A stretch of 64,000 nucleotides of DNA from Reichenbachiella versicolor (GTDB lineage Bacteria > Bacteroidota > Bacteroidia > Cytophagales > Cyclobacteriaceae): contig NZ_QFZQ01000011.1 in NCBI RefSeq assembly GCF_003171675.1, forward strand, positions 120,848 through 184,847, written 5' to 3'. Shown here in pieces: positions 9,452 to 19,023 of this stretch (position 1 is its first letter; every line of letters starts with the position of its first letter). The translations under genes and the position numbers were made by a program. The notes beneath the pieces are model-generated. The model saw nothing but the letters and a program-made list of their open reading frames with translations, ran no database searches and was not told where the DNA came from.

Positions 9452-10747
9452 ATGGCAAATAAGGGAAGAAAAAGGCTCTATTCATTTGGAGCAGCCACCG
9501 TTATCTTTGCGGCATGGTATTTTATTCACTCTTCCAATGTTCCTAATGATAAAGTGACGCCTGAACTAGTTATTCAGGATACCGTTCCACAATATGTCCC
9601 CAAATACTATCATGGCATTATTGTAGATTCTCTTGAGGTATATGAAGGGGTAATCAAACGCAATCAAAACCTTGCTAATATTCTTAATGAGTATAATGTT
9701 ACGGATGAAACATTATATAACCTTTCGGTTAAGTCAAAAAACGTATACGATGTGCGCAAATTTGGCAGTCGTAAGAAGTACTCAATTTTATACGAAGAAA
9801 AGGACTCTCTAAAATATGCAACACATTTCATCTATAGACCTGACCCAGTCAATTTTGTAGTATTTGATATAAAAGACTCTATTGAAATATATAAAGATCA
9901 GAAGGAAATTGAGATAAAGGAAAAAGAACTAGCTGGTGACATAAATATGTCTCTTTATGTTGACATGATGGAAAATGGAGGACACGTTGAACTAGTAAAT
10001 GAAGTTGCCGAAATTTTTGGATGGGAAGTTGACTTCTTTAGTGTAAAAAAAGGAGACACATATAAAATCATCTACGAAGAAAAGTATGTTGACACTACTA
10101 TGGTTGGGATCGGACTAGTAAAAGCTGCATACTTCAATCATATGGGAGACTCTATCTACGCTTTCAACTTTGATCAAGGAGATGGTGGAGATTACTTTGA
10201 CGAAGAAGGAGAAAGTTTAAGAAAAACATTCTTAAAGGCACCTTTGAAATTTTCAAGAATAAGCTCAAGGTACTCAGGTCGGAGATATCATCCTGTGTTA
10301 AAAAGATGGAAATCTCATTTAGGCACTGATTACGCAGCTCCTAGAGGAACTCCTATTTATGCAGCTTCTGACGGAATAGTTACACATGCTAGATATAAGT
10401 CAAACAATGGAAACTACGTCAAAATCAAGCATAATGGCAATTTGGCGACACAATATCTACACATGTCCAAAATAGCCAGTGGAATCAAAAAAGGTATAAA
10501 GGTTAAGAGAGGTCAGACAATTGGATATGTAGGATCAACAGGTTTAGCTACTGGTCCACATTTATGTTATAGATTTTGGCAAAATGGTGTTCAAGTTGAT
10601 GCTTTAAAAGTTAAACTTCCCCCTGCAAAGCCAATTTACAATGAAAATAAGCTAGAATTCGATTCAATAAGATCAGTATTTACAGAGAGACTGGATCAAA
10701 TAAACATCCCAGATCGAATAGTCGAAGATCTAACGGCATCAATATAA
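9452..10747 (+). CDS. M23 family peptidase with unusual HxC zinc motif
   Basis: A 431-residue envelope protein with one N-terminal membrane anchor (about 10-26), a middle region like the OapA/Csd3 accessory domains, and a C-terminal LytM (M23) domain. The first metal motif is intact (His289, Asp293 in SHLGTDYAAPRGTP) and His337 is in place. The last motif, usually HLH, reads HLC (His370, Cys372). A cysteine could still bind zinc, or activity may be altered. Murein endopeptidase is the likely role. It follows dsbD by 9 bp, probably one transcript. Confidence 0.87.
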   Translation: MANKGRKRLYSFGAATVIFAAWYFIHSSNVPNDKVTPELVIQDTVPQYVPKYYHGIIVDSLEVYEGVIKRNQNLANILNEYNVTDETLYNLSVKSKNVYDVRKFGSRKKYSILYEEKDSLKYATHFIYRPDPVNFVVFDIKDSIEIYKDQKEIEIKEKELAGDINMSLYVDMMENGGHVELVNEVAEIFGWEVDFFSVKKGDTYKIIYEEKYVDTTMVGIGLVKAAYFNHMGDSIYAFNFDQGDGGDYFDEEGESLRKTFLKAPLKFSRISSRYSGRRYHPVLKRWKSHLGTDYAAPRGTPIYAASDGIVTHARYKSNNGNYVKIKHNGNLATQYLHMSKIASGIKKGIKVKRGQTIGYVGSTGLATGPHLCYRFWQNGVQVDALKVKLPPAKPIYNENKLEFDSIRSVFTERLDQINIPDRIVEDLTASI

Positions 10748-10751
10748 ATTC

Positions 10752-11333
10752 ATGGCAATCGACCCAAAACAACTAGACGAACTGATCAAATCAAGAAGAT
10801 CAGTCTTTCCTGCTAACTATACAGGTGAAAAAGTAGATGACCAAATAATTGAGCAAATGCTTGAAAATGCGAACTGGGCACCTACTCATAAATACACAGA
10901 ACCATGGAGATTTGTGGTATTTACTGAAGGAGGTATTAAATCTTTTGCCAATTACCAAGCTGATAAGTACCTAGAGAAAGAAGGCGATCAGTCAGAAGCT
11001 AATAAAGAAAAAAAATTAAGAACTAAACCTCTTGCTGCTTCTCATATTATTGCCATATGTATGAAGAGGAATAATGTAATTCCAGAATGGGAAGAAGTTG
11101 CAGCAGTTTCATGTGCTGTTCAGAATATGTTATTAACAGCTCAGGCTAATGGAATTGGAGCATATTGGAGCACAGGAGGAGTTACTTTTTATAAAGATGT
11201 CAATGCTCACTTTGGATTAGGCTCTGAAGATAAACTATTGGGATTTTTATATGTGGGGGTTCCAAAAGTCAAAAATCTCCCAAAAGGAAAAAGGAAGCCT
11301 ATTGAGGATAAGGTTAACTGGGTAATAGAATAA
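10752..11333 (+). CDS. nitroreductase family protein
   Basis: A 193-residue FMN-dependent nitroreductase. Signature parts are the N-terminal SRRSVFPANYTGEKV, NANWAPTHKYTEPWRFVVF, AVQNMLLTAQANGIGAYWSTGG, and LGFLYVGVPK. This resembles the YdjA/RutE-like single-domain group that reduces nitro compounds or quinones with NAD(P)H. It starts 4 bp after the M23 gene and its stop abuts the stop of the convergent glycosyltransferase gene with no spacer, so there is no room for an intergenic terminator. Substrate unknown. Confidence 0.9.
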   Translation: MAIDPKQLDELIKSRRSVFPANYTGEKVDDQIIEQMLENANWAPTHKYTEPWRFVVFTEGGIKSFANYQADKYLEKEGDQSEANKEKKLRTKPLAASHIIAICMKRNNVIPEWEEVAAVSCAVQNMLLTAQANGIGAYWSTGGVTFYKDVNAHFGLGSEDKLLGFLYVGVPKVKNLPKGKRKPIEDKVNWVIE

Positions 11334-12386
11334 TTAAGCAAAAAACCAGTAATCTTCAATCACCTTTTTACTCATAGAATCTAGCTGTGCTTTAATTTCA
11401 ATTTTTCCATCAGGTGAAGAAACTACTATCATGATTTGAGGATTATCCAGTTCTAAGATTGTGCTGTAGTGCTTCATTCTAACTCCATAAATATCCTTAC
11501 CAATTTTAGAATCACTATCACATACCCAGATAAACTTCTGATTCCTTTCTGAAAGTAGTTTTGCAATGTCTTTACCATTCCTGCCTGCTCCCCATAAAAC
11601 TAATGGTCTTTTTTGATCTCTATCAAGCGTAAAAAAGTTATTGAGCTTGAGCGAGAAATAACGATTGTCTTTATAAACATCCCAAGTTCTGGAAATACGA
11701 TCACCTCTATCACGCCAGTAATGCAAAACGTAATCAATACCAATGATCTTCAACTTTTGCTTATAAAATCTAAAACACAAATCGTAATCCTCTGGATAAA
11801 TATCCGAATCAAAAGCTCCTACCGCATCCATATCCTCTTTGTGCAAAAGCCATGAATGAGAAGGTATCACACACTCTGTATAGATTTCCTCAAGATGTCT
11901 ACCTTCGCGGGCTACTTGATTAAGCCATTGTTCATATCGTCGGAAACCTCCTCCTACTTCACCTTGGTCTACGAAATGTTCCGTACCACCAGCTATGACA
12001 TGACCCTTCCCATATTTCACCCATTCTTCATACATCACTTGAAGTTTATATTCCGGCATCTTATCATCTGAGTCCATTCTATTGATAAGCTCTCCTGTAC
12101 ATCTAGCATAAGCAAATTGAAGAGTTGGAATTAATTTAGGAGCAGTACTATCGTAGTATTTTATTCTAGAATCTATTTTAGCATATTCAGCTAAAATTTG
12201 TGGTGTATCATCAGAAGAATGATCATTTACAGCTAACAACTCCCAATTTTGATAAGTCTGATTGAGAATAGAGTCTAAACATGCGCTTAGATACGGAGCT
12301 GTATCTTTTGTCGCCATTATGATTGATATTAATGGTTTATTTCCACCCATGGCCACAAAAATGATCAAAATCATTCCAATAGCCAT
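11334..12386 (-). CDS. family 2 glycosyltransferase with C-terminal Rossmann-like domain
   Basis: A 350-residue GT-A glycosyltransferase. The N-terminal domain has ISIIMATKDTAPYLSACLDS, VNDHSSDDT, and the metal-binding RMDSDD (DxD-type) motif. The last ~95 residues start with RPLVLWGAGRNGKDIAKLL, a dinucleotide- or sugar-nucleotide-binding GxGxxG turn, so the protein is a two-domain fusion. ATG at 12386 has an AAGGAAG-like site upstream, so I keep it, although a Met at residue 13 is closer to the fold. It stands alone between unrelated genes, so its target glycan is unknown. Confidence 0.85.
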   Translation of the reverse strand: MAIGMILIIFVAMGGNKPLISIIMATKDTAPYLSACLDSILNQTYQNWELLAVNDHSSDDTPQILAEYAKIDSRIKYYDSTAPKLIPTLQFAYARCTGELINRMDSDDKMPEYKLQVMYEEWVKYGKGHVIAGGTEHFVDQGEVGGGFRRYEQWLNQVAREGRHLEEIYTECVIPSHSWLLHKEDMDAVGAFDSDIYPEDYDLCFRFYKQKLKIIGIDYVLHYWRDRGDRISRTWDVYKDNRYFSLKLNNFFTLDRDQKRPLVLWGAGRNGKDIAKLLSERNQKFIWVCDSDSKIGKDIYGVRMKHYSTILELDNPQIMIVVSSPDGKIEIKAQLDSMSKKVIEDYWFFA

Positions 12387-12432
12387 TATCTAAACTTCCT
12401 TCATTCCAAATCATTCTACATAGCTTTGTTAA

Positions 12433-13293
12433 ATGCTCAACTACAATCCGCGCCACTGGATCATATTTCTGATCCATACTTACAGCAAAGACATCGTCAG
12501 CAGACTAATGCCAGGTCTAATAATGGTGGCAGTTTTTACTTCACTTATTACGTATGGTTTTGAAAAGTTTAACATCAACTATCAAAGTAATACAGCTGTT
12601 CACAGTATACTAGGTATAGTTTTAGGATTCTTTTTGGTATTCAGAACCAATACCTCCTACGATAGATGGTGGGAAGGCCGAAAAGTATGGGGTGCTCTGG
12701 TCAATAACTGTCGAAATCTCTCTATGAAATTGAATGCAATGGTACCAAAAGACCACCCATTATATGAACCAATGCAGATCTGTATATCTGATTACCCAAA
12801 AGCCTTAAAAGAACATCTAAGAAATGGCGTACCTGAAAGGCATGTACAATATCTTAAGAATAAGCTTTCAATCAGTGACATGGAGCATATTCCTAATGCC
12901 ATAGCAAGAGAACTAATTATCAATGTCAATAAAATAAAAAAAGATGGAACAATAGATGGACATCAGTATAGAATATTAGACAGTGAGGTATCCTCTCTAA
13001 CTGATCTTCTTGGTATGTGCGAACGTATCAAAAATACTCCTCTCCCTTTTTCATACGTGATGTTTATGAAGAAATTCATCTTTACTTATATCATTACACT
13101 TCCTTTCGCATTTGTAACTCAGTTTGGATATTGGACGATTGCAATAGCAGTACTTCTACTCTATATCCTTCTTAGTATCGAATTACTTGCAGAAGAAATA
13201 GAAGATCCATTCGGAACGGATATCAATGATCTTCCTACTGACGAATTATCTATTAAGATCAATAACAATGTAGAGGAGATTATGAAACAATAA
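12433..13293 (+). CDS. bestrophin family ion channel
   Basis: A 286-residue membrane protein of the bestrophin/YneE family, pentameric anion or cation channels. It has hydrophobic segments near residues 25-45, 50-68 and two more at about 210-255, and the family signature RTNTSYDRWWEGRKVWGALVN. Its C-terminal EEIEDPFGTDINDLP motif is also conserved. Bacterial members are functionally poorly defined; KpBest conducts sodium. Divergent from the glycosyltransferase across 46 bp and closed by a clear terminator 25 bp after the stop. Confidence 0.93.
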   Translation: MLNYNPRHWIIFLIHTYSKDIVSRLMPGLIMVAVFTSLITYGFEKFNINYQSNTAVHSILGIVLGFFLVFRTNTSYDRWWEGRKVWGALVNNCRNLSMKLNAMVPKDHPLYEPMQICISDYPKALKEHLRNGVPERHVQYLKNKLSISDMEHIPNAIARELIINVNKIKKDGTIDGHQYRILDSEVSSLTDLLGMCERIKNTPLPFSYVMFMKKFIFTYIITLPFAFVTQFGYWTIAIAVLLLYILLSIELLAEEIEDPFGTDINDLPTDELSIKINNNVEEIMKQ

Positions 13294-13317
13294 ATTATTA
13301 GAAAAACGTACGATATA

Positions 13318-13365
13318 CGGCGAATAGAGGGCTTTTCATCTAAGTCAACTACTCGCCGTTTTTAT
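13318..13365 (+). terminator. terminator after the bestrophin gene
   Basis: Inverted arms cggcgaatag (13318-13327) and ctactcgccg (13349-13358) pair over 10 positions with one mismatch, around a 21-nt loop, and are followed by a T-run. It lies 25 bp past the bestrophin stop. Confidence 0.75.
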
Positions 13366-13476
13366 TGAAATCCACTCAACCCTCGATTTTAGTCACTTAT
13401 CGAAGAATACTTTCCAGTCGTCTAAAAGCACTATTCCGCCTCAGGAAAGTACAAAAATTCACTCTATCATTGTCTC

Positions 13477-13599
13477 ATGAAAACAAGAAAAACAATTACC
13501 AAACGTCTTTTAGAAGAGCTAAAATTCGCCATCGAGTTCACTAGTTCTTGTAAAAACAACCAACCCGCTTTAGTACCAATAAGAGTCAAAAAGCGATAA
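13477..13599 (+). CDS. candidate 40-residue basic small protein
   Basis: An ATG-to-TAA frame of 40 residues, MKTRKTITKRLLEELKFAIE onward, ending LVPIRVKKR. It is strongly basic with a central amphipathic-looking helix and one Cys. It sits in a 426-bp gap, between the bestrophin terminator and a second strong terminator that begins 38 bp after its stop. That arrangement suggests a short independent transcript. I do not recognise the sequence. It could equally be a non-coding RNA with a chance frame; no clear promoter box was found directly upstream. Confidence 0.4.
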   Translation: MKTRKTITKRLLEELKFAIEFTSSCKNNQPALVPIRVKKR

Positions 13600-13636
13600 G
13601 ATATTTACGAGTAGGTTAATTAGGTTTATTTTTTGA

Positions 13637-13667
13637 AAGAGGTGTCTGGGGAGGCGCCTCTTTTTTT
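13637..13667 (+). terminator. strong rho-independent terminator
   Basis: Arms aagaggtgtc (13637-13646) and ggcgcctctt (13653-13662) form a 10-bp stem with two G:U pairs and a 6-nt loop, running into seven T's. It closes whatever is transcribed from 13.4-13.6 kb, since the bestrophin gene already has its own terminator. Confidence 0.85.
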
Positions 13668-13719
13668 ATGAACCTTTTTAAATTGTAAGTCGTTACGACC
13701 TTAATCAATTAATAAAAAA

Positions 13720-14454
13720 GTGATACGTAATAGCTTCTTACTTCTCCTGATAACTGTACTTGCAGCTTGTGAATATAATGATCCACAGCAAATTGTAGAT
13801 GATGCAATATACGCTCATGGATTAAATGACTTATCAAATCAGTCTTGTGAATTTGAGTTTCGCGGTAAGCAGTATTCCAGATCAATGCAAAATAATGGCA
13901 CAGTCTACACAAGGAGCTTTTCTGATAGTACTGGAGTAGTCTCAGACTCTTTAATCAACCATGATCAATTTGTTCGGTACATAGATGATAGTTTAGTCAA
14001 TGTCTCCAGTCTATGGGCAAAACGCTACTCAAGTTCTATCAATTCGGTTCTTTATTTCTTTCAATTACCCTATGGACTAAATGATCAAGCAGTCATAAAA
14101 GAATTTGTCGAACAAAATATCCTCAATGGCATAGGTTATAACAAAGTGAAAATCACCTTCAAACAAGATGGTGGAGGAGAGGACTACGAAGATGAATTTT
14201 TATATTGGTTTAATGCCAAGACCAACGAACTAGATTTCATGGCCTACGCATATGCTACTAATGGCGGAGGTATAAGGTTTAGAGAAGCCATAAACAAACG
14301 CCGTATAGACGGGCATCTTTTCCAAGATTATATTAATTATAAACCTGCGTCAAAAGAAATCACCCTGACCGAACTGGATGATTTATTCGAACAGGGTGAG
14401 TTAATAGAGGTTTCTAGAATAATTAATGAGAATATTAAAATACTAAGTCATTAA
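13720..14454 (+). CDS. DUF6503 family lipoprotein
   Basis: A 244-residue lipoprotein. It opens [20 protein letters not shown], with lipobox LAAC and Cys17 as the lipidated residue. The mature part matches what I recall of the Bacteroidota family DUF6503: DDAIYAHG near the start, [28 protein letters not shown], and the diagnostic [20 protein letters not shown], then [10 protein letters not shown] and DYINYK. Start is GTG; no nearby ATG would keep the signal peptide. Function unknown; a LolA/LppX-like beta fold has been proposed for similar families. Its last 4 bp overlap the convergent lipA end. Confidence 0.82.
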   Translation: MIRNSFLLLLITVLAACEYNDPQQIVDDAIYAHGLNDLSNQSCEFEFRGKQYSRSMQNNGTVYTRSFSDSTGVVSDSLINHDQFVRYIDDSLVNVSSLWAKRYSSSINSVLYFFQLPYGLNDQAVIKEFVEQNILNGIGYNKVKITFKQDGGGEDYEDEFLYWFNAKTNELDFMAYAYATNGGGIRFREAINKRRIDGHLFQDYINYKPASKEITLTELDDLFEQGELIEVSRIINENIKILSH

Positions 14455-15341
14455 TCGATTGGTACGTTAGCATGACGCTCAGCATGGTAAGAAGATCTTA
14501 CTAATGGCGAAGACTCCACATATCTTAGACCTCTTGCTAACCCTTCTTCCTTATATTTTTCAAATTGATCTGGATGGATGAATTCAGCTACTTCAATATG
14601 CATTTTAGTAGGCTGTAGATATTGCCCTAGAGTCAAAATATGCAAGCCATGTTCTACCAAATCATCCATAGCTTTATGTACTTCATCGGCAGTTTCGCCT
14701 AAACCAAGCATAATTCCTGATTTAGTACGTTTGCCGTATTCGTTAGTCAATTTAATTTGATCCAAGCTCCTTTGATATTTAGCTTGCGGACGAACTCTTC
14801 GATAAAGACCCTCTACAGTTTCCATATTATGTGAAACCACTTCCTGACCACCGTCTATCATTCGATACAGAGCATCCCATTTTCCTTTTACATCTGGGAT
14901 TAGCGTCTCGATAGTAGTCTCAGGAGATATTTTCTTTGTCTCAATTACAGTTTGATACCAAATCTCTGCTCCACGATCTTTTAGTTCGTCTCTATTCACA
15001 GAGGTCAGCACTGCGTGCTTAACTCCCATAGTCTTAATTGCGTTTGCTACACGCTTTGGTTCCTCTTCATCATATTCGGGAGGTCTACCCGTAGCTACAG
15101 CACAAAAGGTACAACTTCTAGTACAGACATTCCCAAGTATCATGAAAGTAGCTGTACCAGCTCCCCAACACTCTCCCATATTTGGGCAATTACCACTTTC
15201 ACAGATAGTATGTAGCTTATGCTCATCTACGACCTTTCGTACATTGGCATAAGCCTGACCCACAGGAAGCTTTACTCTCAACCAATCTGGCTTCTTTTTC
15301 TTTACAGCTTTTTCTCCTTCTACTACTGGTAACTCTATCAT
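14451..15341 (-). CDS. lipA: lipoyl synthase
   Basis: Radical-SAM enzyme that inserts two sulfurs into octanoyl-protein to form lipoate. The 296-residue protein carries both cluster motifs: the LipA-specific auxiliary motif with Cys47, Cys52 and Cys58 in [12 protein letters not shown], and the radical-SAM CxxxCxxC at Cys73, Cys77, Cys80 (CTRSCTFC). The C-terminal [12 protein letters not shown] holds the conserved Ser ligand. I start at ATG 15341 rather than the TTG two codons upstream. It overlaps the convergent lipoprotein gene by 4 bp. Confidence 0.97.
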   Translation of the reverse strand: MIELPVVEGEKAVKKKKPDWLRVKLPVGQAYANVRKVVDEHKLHTICESGNCPNMGECWGAGTATFMILGNVCTRSCTFCAVATGRPPEYDEEEPKRVANAIKTMGVKHAVLTSVNRDELKDRGAEIWYQTVIETKKISPETTIETLIPDVKGKWDALYRMIDGGQEVVSHNMETVEGLYRRVRPQAKYQRSLDQIKLTNEYGKRTKSGIMLGLGETADEVHKAMDDLVEHGLHILTLGQYLQPTKMHIEVAEFIHPDQFEKYKEEGLARGLRYVESSPLVRSSYHAERHANVPID

Positions 15342-15467
15342 GTTCAATCGATTTGATTTGATGGCGGTCGACTAATTCACGCCAATTGAAATGTGTTGCC
15401 GCTTTTTATATTTCTTGCAAAGAAACACACAAGACCTCTAAAATCATAACTAGGAAGTACACAGACC

Positions 15468-16166
15468 TTACTTACGCTTACCGTAGAAAAAAGTAATGAA
15501 AAGTGTAGGGTAGAATTTGGTGTTTTTGTCGCTATCAACCATTAACTCCACTTCTCTGAAATAGTAATCAAACAAAGTCCCAACCTCAAAACCTGTGACA
15601 TTGCTTTTAAAAGCTCCCATTTCGAAGCTTAAAGAAGCTTTTAAATTAAAACCTGCTGTGAGCTCCGATTCAAAAAGGCCTTCAAAGGGATATCCTGTAC
15701 TTATTACTTCTCTATAATCATCTCCTGGCCGAAAATGATAACTCTCACCCTGATCATTAGTAACATAATATGGTGCGACAACTCCAATGCTTGGTCCTCC
15801 GGCGTAATCAACATTAATCTGTACCCCTTTAGAAGGAGTTTTCTTAAAGAGAATATGCCCTCTGCCAAATTGAAATCTTACTGGATATAAATAGTTTGTT
15901 TTAAGTGGTATAAACTGACCGAAACCAGTAGACAATTTAACCTCATCAGGATTCTTGAGGTTAACCATTTCAAAACCAAACGTACTAAACTGCTTTTCAC
16001 CTCTAGACTTTGACCATTTGAAAATAAAGCCTCCTATAAGCCCCCCACGAGTATTTTTATTAACTCCCCATACAAACTCCTTGGTATAGTCATAATTTCC
16101 ATCAGATTGCGCAATAGCGAAATCTGAGACAAAAAGAACGGTACATATGACAAGAAATCTCTTCAA
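15468..16166 (-). CDS. hypothetical secreted beta-rich protein (TTG start)
   Basis: A 232-residue protein with a signal peptide, MKRFLVICTVLFVSDFAIAQ, and a mature part of alternating hydrophobic strands rich in Gly and aromatics (GGLIGGFIFKW, STFGFEMVNLKNP, VRFQFGRGHILFKKTP). It ends in TLFITFFYGKRK. This looks like a small outer-membrane beta-barrel, but I do not recognise the family. The start must be TTG, because no in-frame ATG lies near the signal peptide. Flanked by gaps of 126 and 204 bp, so it is probably a single gene. Confidence 0.75.
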   Translation of the reverse strand: MKRFLVICTVLFVSDFAIAQSDGNYDYTKEFVWGVNKNTRGGLIGGFIFKWSKSRGEKQFSTFGFEMVNLKNPDEVKLSTGFGQFIPLKTNYLYPVRFQFGRGHILFKKTPSKGVQINVDYAGGPSIGVVAPYYVTNDQGESYHFRPGDDYREVISTGYPFEGLFESELTAGFNLKASLSFEMGAFKSNVTGFEVGTLFDYYFREVELMVDSDKNTKFYPTLFITFFYGKRK

Positions 16167-16370
16167 TGTAGTCAGCTTGAATGTATACTGATTTTAGTCT
16201 ATTCAAATTAAAGCAGTAATGCTTTGATTTAATATAAAGGTGCTTAAGCTTTGCGAATTAAACGAATTTATCACTCTAATGTGGTCAACGGGAGAGAGTA
16301 AATTAGCGACTTATCCATATCGCTGGCCATTGAATTTCAATACCTGATTTTCAGGAACAACTTCGAATCG

Positions 16371-17864
16371 ATGCTCAAGGATCTTAGAATCAACAATTCC
16401 CTTACTGGTAAAAAAGAACTTTTTGAACCCTTACACGCCCCTTTCGTCGGGATGTATGTCTGTGGACCAACTGTGTATAGCAATGTTCACCTGGGAAATG
16501 CACGTACATTCATCAGTTTTGATGTTATCTATAGATACTTAATGCACCTTGGCTATACCGTACGCTACGTCCGAAACATTACAGATGTGGGACATTTAAC
16601 TAATGATGACGATGCTGGCGAAGATAAAATAGGTAAGAAAGCCAAACTTGAAAACATTGAACCGATGGAAATTGTTCAGCGATATACACAAGATTTCCAT
16701 CAAGTCATGGAACAGTTCAATGCTCTACCCCCAAGCATCGAACCCAGTGCAACAGGGCATATCGTAGAGCAGATAGAGTTCATCCAAGAACTACTAAACA
16801 ACGGACTAGCATATGAGGTCAGTGGATCGGTCTACTTTGATGTTAAGACCTACAATGAAAAGAACGACTATGGTAAACTGTCTGGACGCAAAATTGAAGA
16901 GTTACTTTCCAATACGAGAGATCTAGACGGTCAGGATGAAAAGAGAAATTCAGTTGATTTTGCATTATGGAAATCAGCTGAAGGTACAGATCATATCATG
17001 AGATGGAATTCTCCATGGGGAGAAGGTTTCCCAGGTTGGCATTTGGAGTGTACCGTCATGGGAACAAAATATTTAGGAAAACAATTTGACATACACGGTG
17101 GAGGAATGGATTTGAAATTTCCTCACCATGAATGTGAAGTAGCTCAGGCAGTTGGGGCACACGGATGTGAACCTGCAAAGTATTGGCTACATACTAACAT
17201 GCTAACAGTAAATGGTCAGAAAATGAGTAAGTCTTTGAACAACTCTTTCTTACCACACGAACTGTTCAATGGTGATCATGAGTTACTTGATAGAGCCTAC
17301 AGTCCAATGACAGTTAGATTCTTCATGCTGCAATCGCATTATGCAAGTACACTAGACTTCTCTAATGACGCTCTGAACGCGGCTCAAAAGGGGTATAGAA
17401 AAATGATGAATGGGCTGAAAACATTGAGAAAGATAGACTCTTCAAATATTGAAGCTGGAGAATTAAACGAAAAAGCTATTGGTCAAATTAATTCTCTGTG
17501 TGACAACATTTATCGGGCTATGAACGATGATTTCAATACTGCATTGACTATTGGTCACTTGTTCAATCTCTTGAAGAAAATTAATTCGGTGTACACACAA
17601 CAGTTACCTTTAGCATCTATAAGTGAAGATGTCTTTGCTCGAATGAAAACAACTTACGAGGAAATAGTGATCGAAGTACTTGGACTAAAAGAGGAGTCTA
17701 ATGTAGACGTGGAAGGACTGTTAGAAATAGTCATCAAAGAATATGCTGTTGCAAAATCTGAAAAAAACTACGACAAGGTAGATGAAATCAGAAATCAGCT
17801 CAAAGAGCAAGGTGTGGTATTGAAGGATACTAAGGCAGGTATTGACTGGGCATACGACGAGTAA
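16371..17864 (+). CDS. cysS: cysteinyl-tRNA synthetase
   Basis: Charges tRNA-Cys in the cytosol. The 497 residues show the class I signatures: zinc ligand Cys31 in MYVCGPTVYSN, the HIGH-like HLGN at 40-43, further zinc-site residues in WHLECTVMG and KFPHHECEVAQ, and the QKMSKSLNNS loop. The C-terminal DALR-type helical bundle is present and full length. The next gene starts 3 bp after the stop, so the two are probably co-transcribed. Confidence 0.98.
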   Translation: MLKDLRINNSLTGKKELFEPLHAPFVGMYVCGPTVYSNVHLGNARTFISFDVIYRYLMHLGYTVRYVRNITDVGHLTNDDDAGEDKIGKKAKLENIEPMEIVQRYTQDFHQVMEQFNALPPSIEPSATGHIVEQIEFIQELLNNGLAYEVSGSVYFDVKTYNEKNDYGKLSGRKIEELLSNTRDLDGQDEKRNSVDFALWKSAEGTDHIMRWNSPWGEGFPGWHLECTVMGTKYLGKQFDIHGGGMDLKFPHHECEVAQAVGAHGCEPAKYWLHTNMLTVNGQKMSKSLNNSFLPHELFNGDHELLDRAYSPMTVRFFMLQSHYASTLDFSNDALNAAQKGYRKMMNGLKTLRKIDSSNIEAGELNEKAIGQINSLCDNIYRAMNDDFNTALTIGHLFNLLKKINSVYTQQLPLASISEDVFARMKTTYEEIVIEVLGLKEESNVDVEGLLEIVIKEYAVAKSEKNYDKVDEIRNQLKEQGVVLKDTKAGIDWAYDE

Positions 17865-17867
17865 ACT

Positions 17868-18179
17868 ATGGGAGCAATCATGAACTTCGCAATCTTTCCA
17901 GTTGACAAGGGTGCGCATATTGGAGAATACGTCAGCAAGGTGATATCGTACATCAAAGAGAGTGGTGTCACCTACCAACTTACCCCTATGGGTACCATAA
18001 TAGAAGCCGACACGGTTCCAGAAGTCTTGGCAGTAGTAGAAAAAGCATACGAAATCCTCGACCCAATATCAGAACGAGTTTACTGCGTAATGAATATGGA
18101 CTACAACAAGAAAAAATCAGGCTTGATCAAGTCCAAAATCAATTCTATTGAAAGTAGAATAGGAGAAGTAAATACGTAA
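17868..18179 (+). CDS. MTH1187/YqgV family thiamine-binding-like protein
   Basis: A 103-residue single-domain protein of the MTH1187/YqgV (DUF77) family: MNFAIFPVDKGAHIGEYVS, YQLTPMGTIIEADTVPEVL and RVYCVMNMDYN match the ferredoxin-like fold, whose members bind thiamine or related ligands. It starts 3 bp after cysS; an alternative Met four codons in is possible. No thiamine genes are nearby, so ligand and role stay open. Why it is coupled to cysS is unclear. Confidence 0.85.
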   Translation: MGAIMNFAIFPVDKGAHIGEYVSKVISYIKESGVTYQLTPMGTIIEADTVPEVLAVVEKAYEILDPISERVYCVMNMDYNKKKSGLIKSKINSIESRIGEVNT

Positions 18180-18276
18180 TTTCTATACACAAATAGAATG
18201 TCAACAATAATTAAAGGGTATATTATTTGCCGGTCTTAACTTCATCGTAAAACTCAAATAATTAGCTACCCTACGA

Positions 18277-19023
18277 TCAAATTAGCAACTCAGCAGCCAC
18301 TGCTAATCCAGCACCAAAAATAGCGATAGCCATTTTTTTACTATTCCATTTATGTTCGGGGCTAGACTCAATAAAAATCGTAGTCGAAATATGAAGAAAA
18401 TTACCCGCTACAAATGCAAATAGGTAAGTCATCTGAGTAGTATTCAACACTCCTGTTTCTTCAAGAAAATGCCCTGCGAAAATTCCAATCGGTGAAGACA
18501 ACGAAAATATCAACAACATCAGTAGTTGCGTTTTGACATTCTTATGTGCACACGCTAAAACCGACAACAAAGCAATTGCCGCTGGAATTTTGTGCAAAAC
18601 GATGCCTGTCAATAAAGTTCCTTCAGAATGATCATGATTATGTACTGCTTCTGGATGAGCCAATAAAGTACCTTCCAAAAAGCTATGAACACAAAGTGCT
18701 AACATCAATGAGAAACTTCTCATACTTGTATGGCCTTCTCCATGACCATGAGCATGCATATGGCCATGTTCTACGCCATCAGAGAAATATTCCAAAAACA
18801 ACTGGAAGAAGAATCCACCTAAAATAAATAAGCTCAAGTACAAGCTTGGAACCTTCGCCTCGAATAATTCTGGAAATATGTGAATCACCGTAATAGAAAA
18901 CAAAAACGATCCAGCAAAGACCAATAAGTGCTTAACATTAGAAGTAATCTTATCAAATGACTTCATTGCCATCACTCCTCCCAAAATGGAAGAAAGAAAT
19001 AATATTATGGCACTCTTTATCAT
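18277..19023 (-). CDS. ZIP family metal transporter
   Basis: A 248-residue integral membrane protein with about eight helices. It has a His-rich cytosolic loop (HGHMHAHGHGEGH around residues 85-98) and the two metal-path helices of ZIP proteins: HSFLEGTLLAH and HKIPAAIALLSV. These support uptake of zinc, iron or manganese into the cytosol. The start overlaps the stop of the upstream methyltransferase gene by 4 bp. No zinc-uptake (Zur) operator could be recognised. Confidence 0.92.
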   Translation of the reverse strand: MIKSAIILFLSSILGGVMAMKSFDKITSNVKHLLVFAGSFLFSITVIHIFPELFEAKVPSLYLSLFILGGFFFQLFLEYFSDGVEHGHMHAHGHGEGHTSMRSFSLMLALCVHSFLEGTLLAHPEAVHNHDHSEGTLLTGIVLHKIPAAIALLSVLACAHKNVKTQLLMLLIFSLSSPIGIFAGHFLEETGVLNTTQMTYLFAFVAGNFLHISTTIFIESSPEHKWNSKKMAIAIFGAGLAVAAELLI

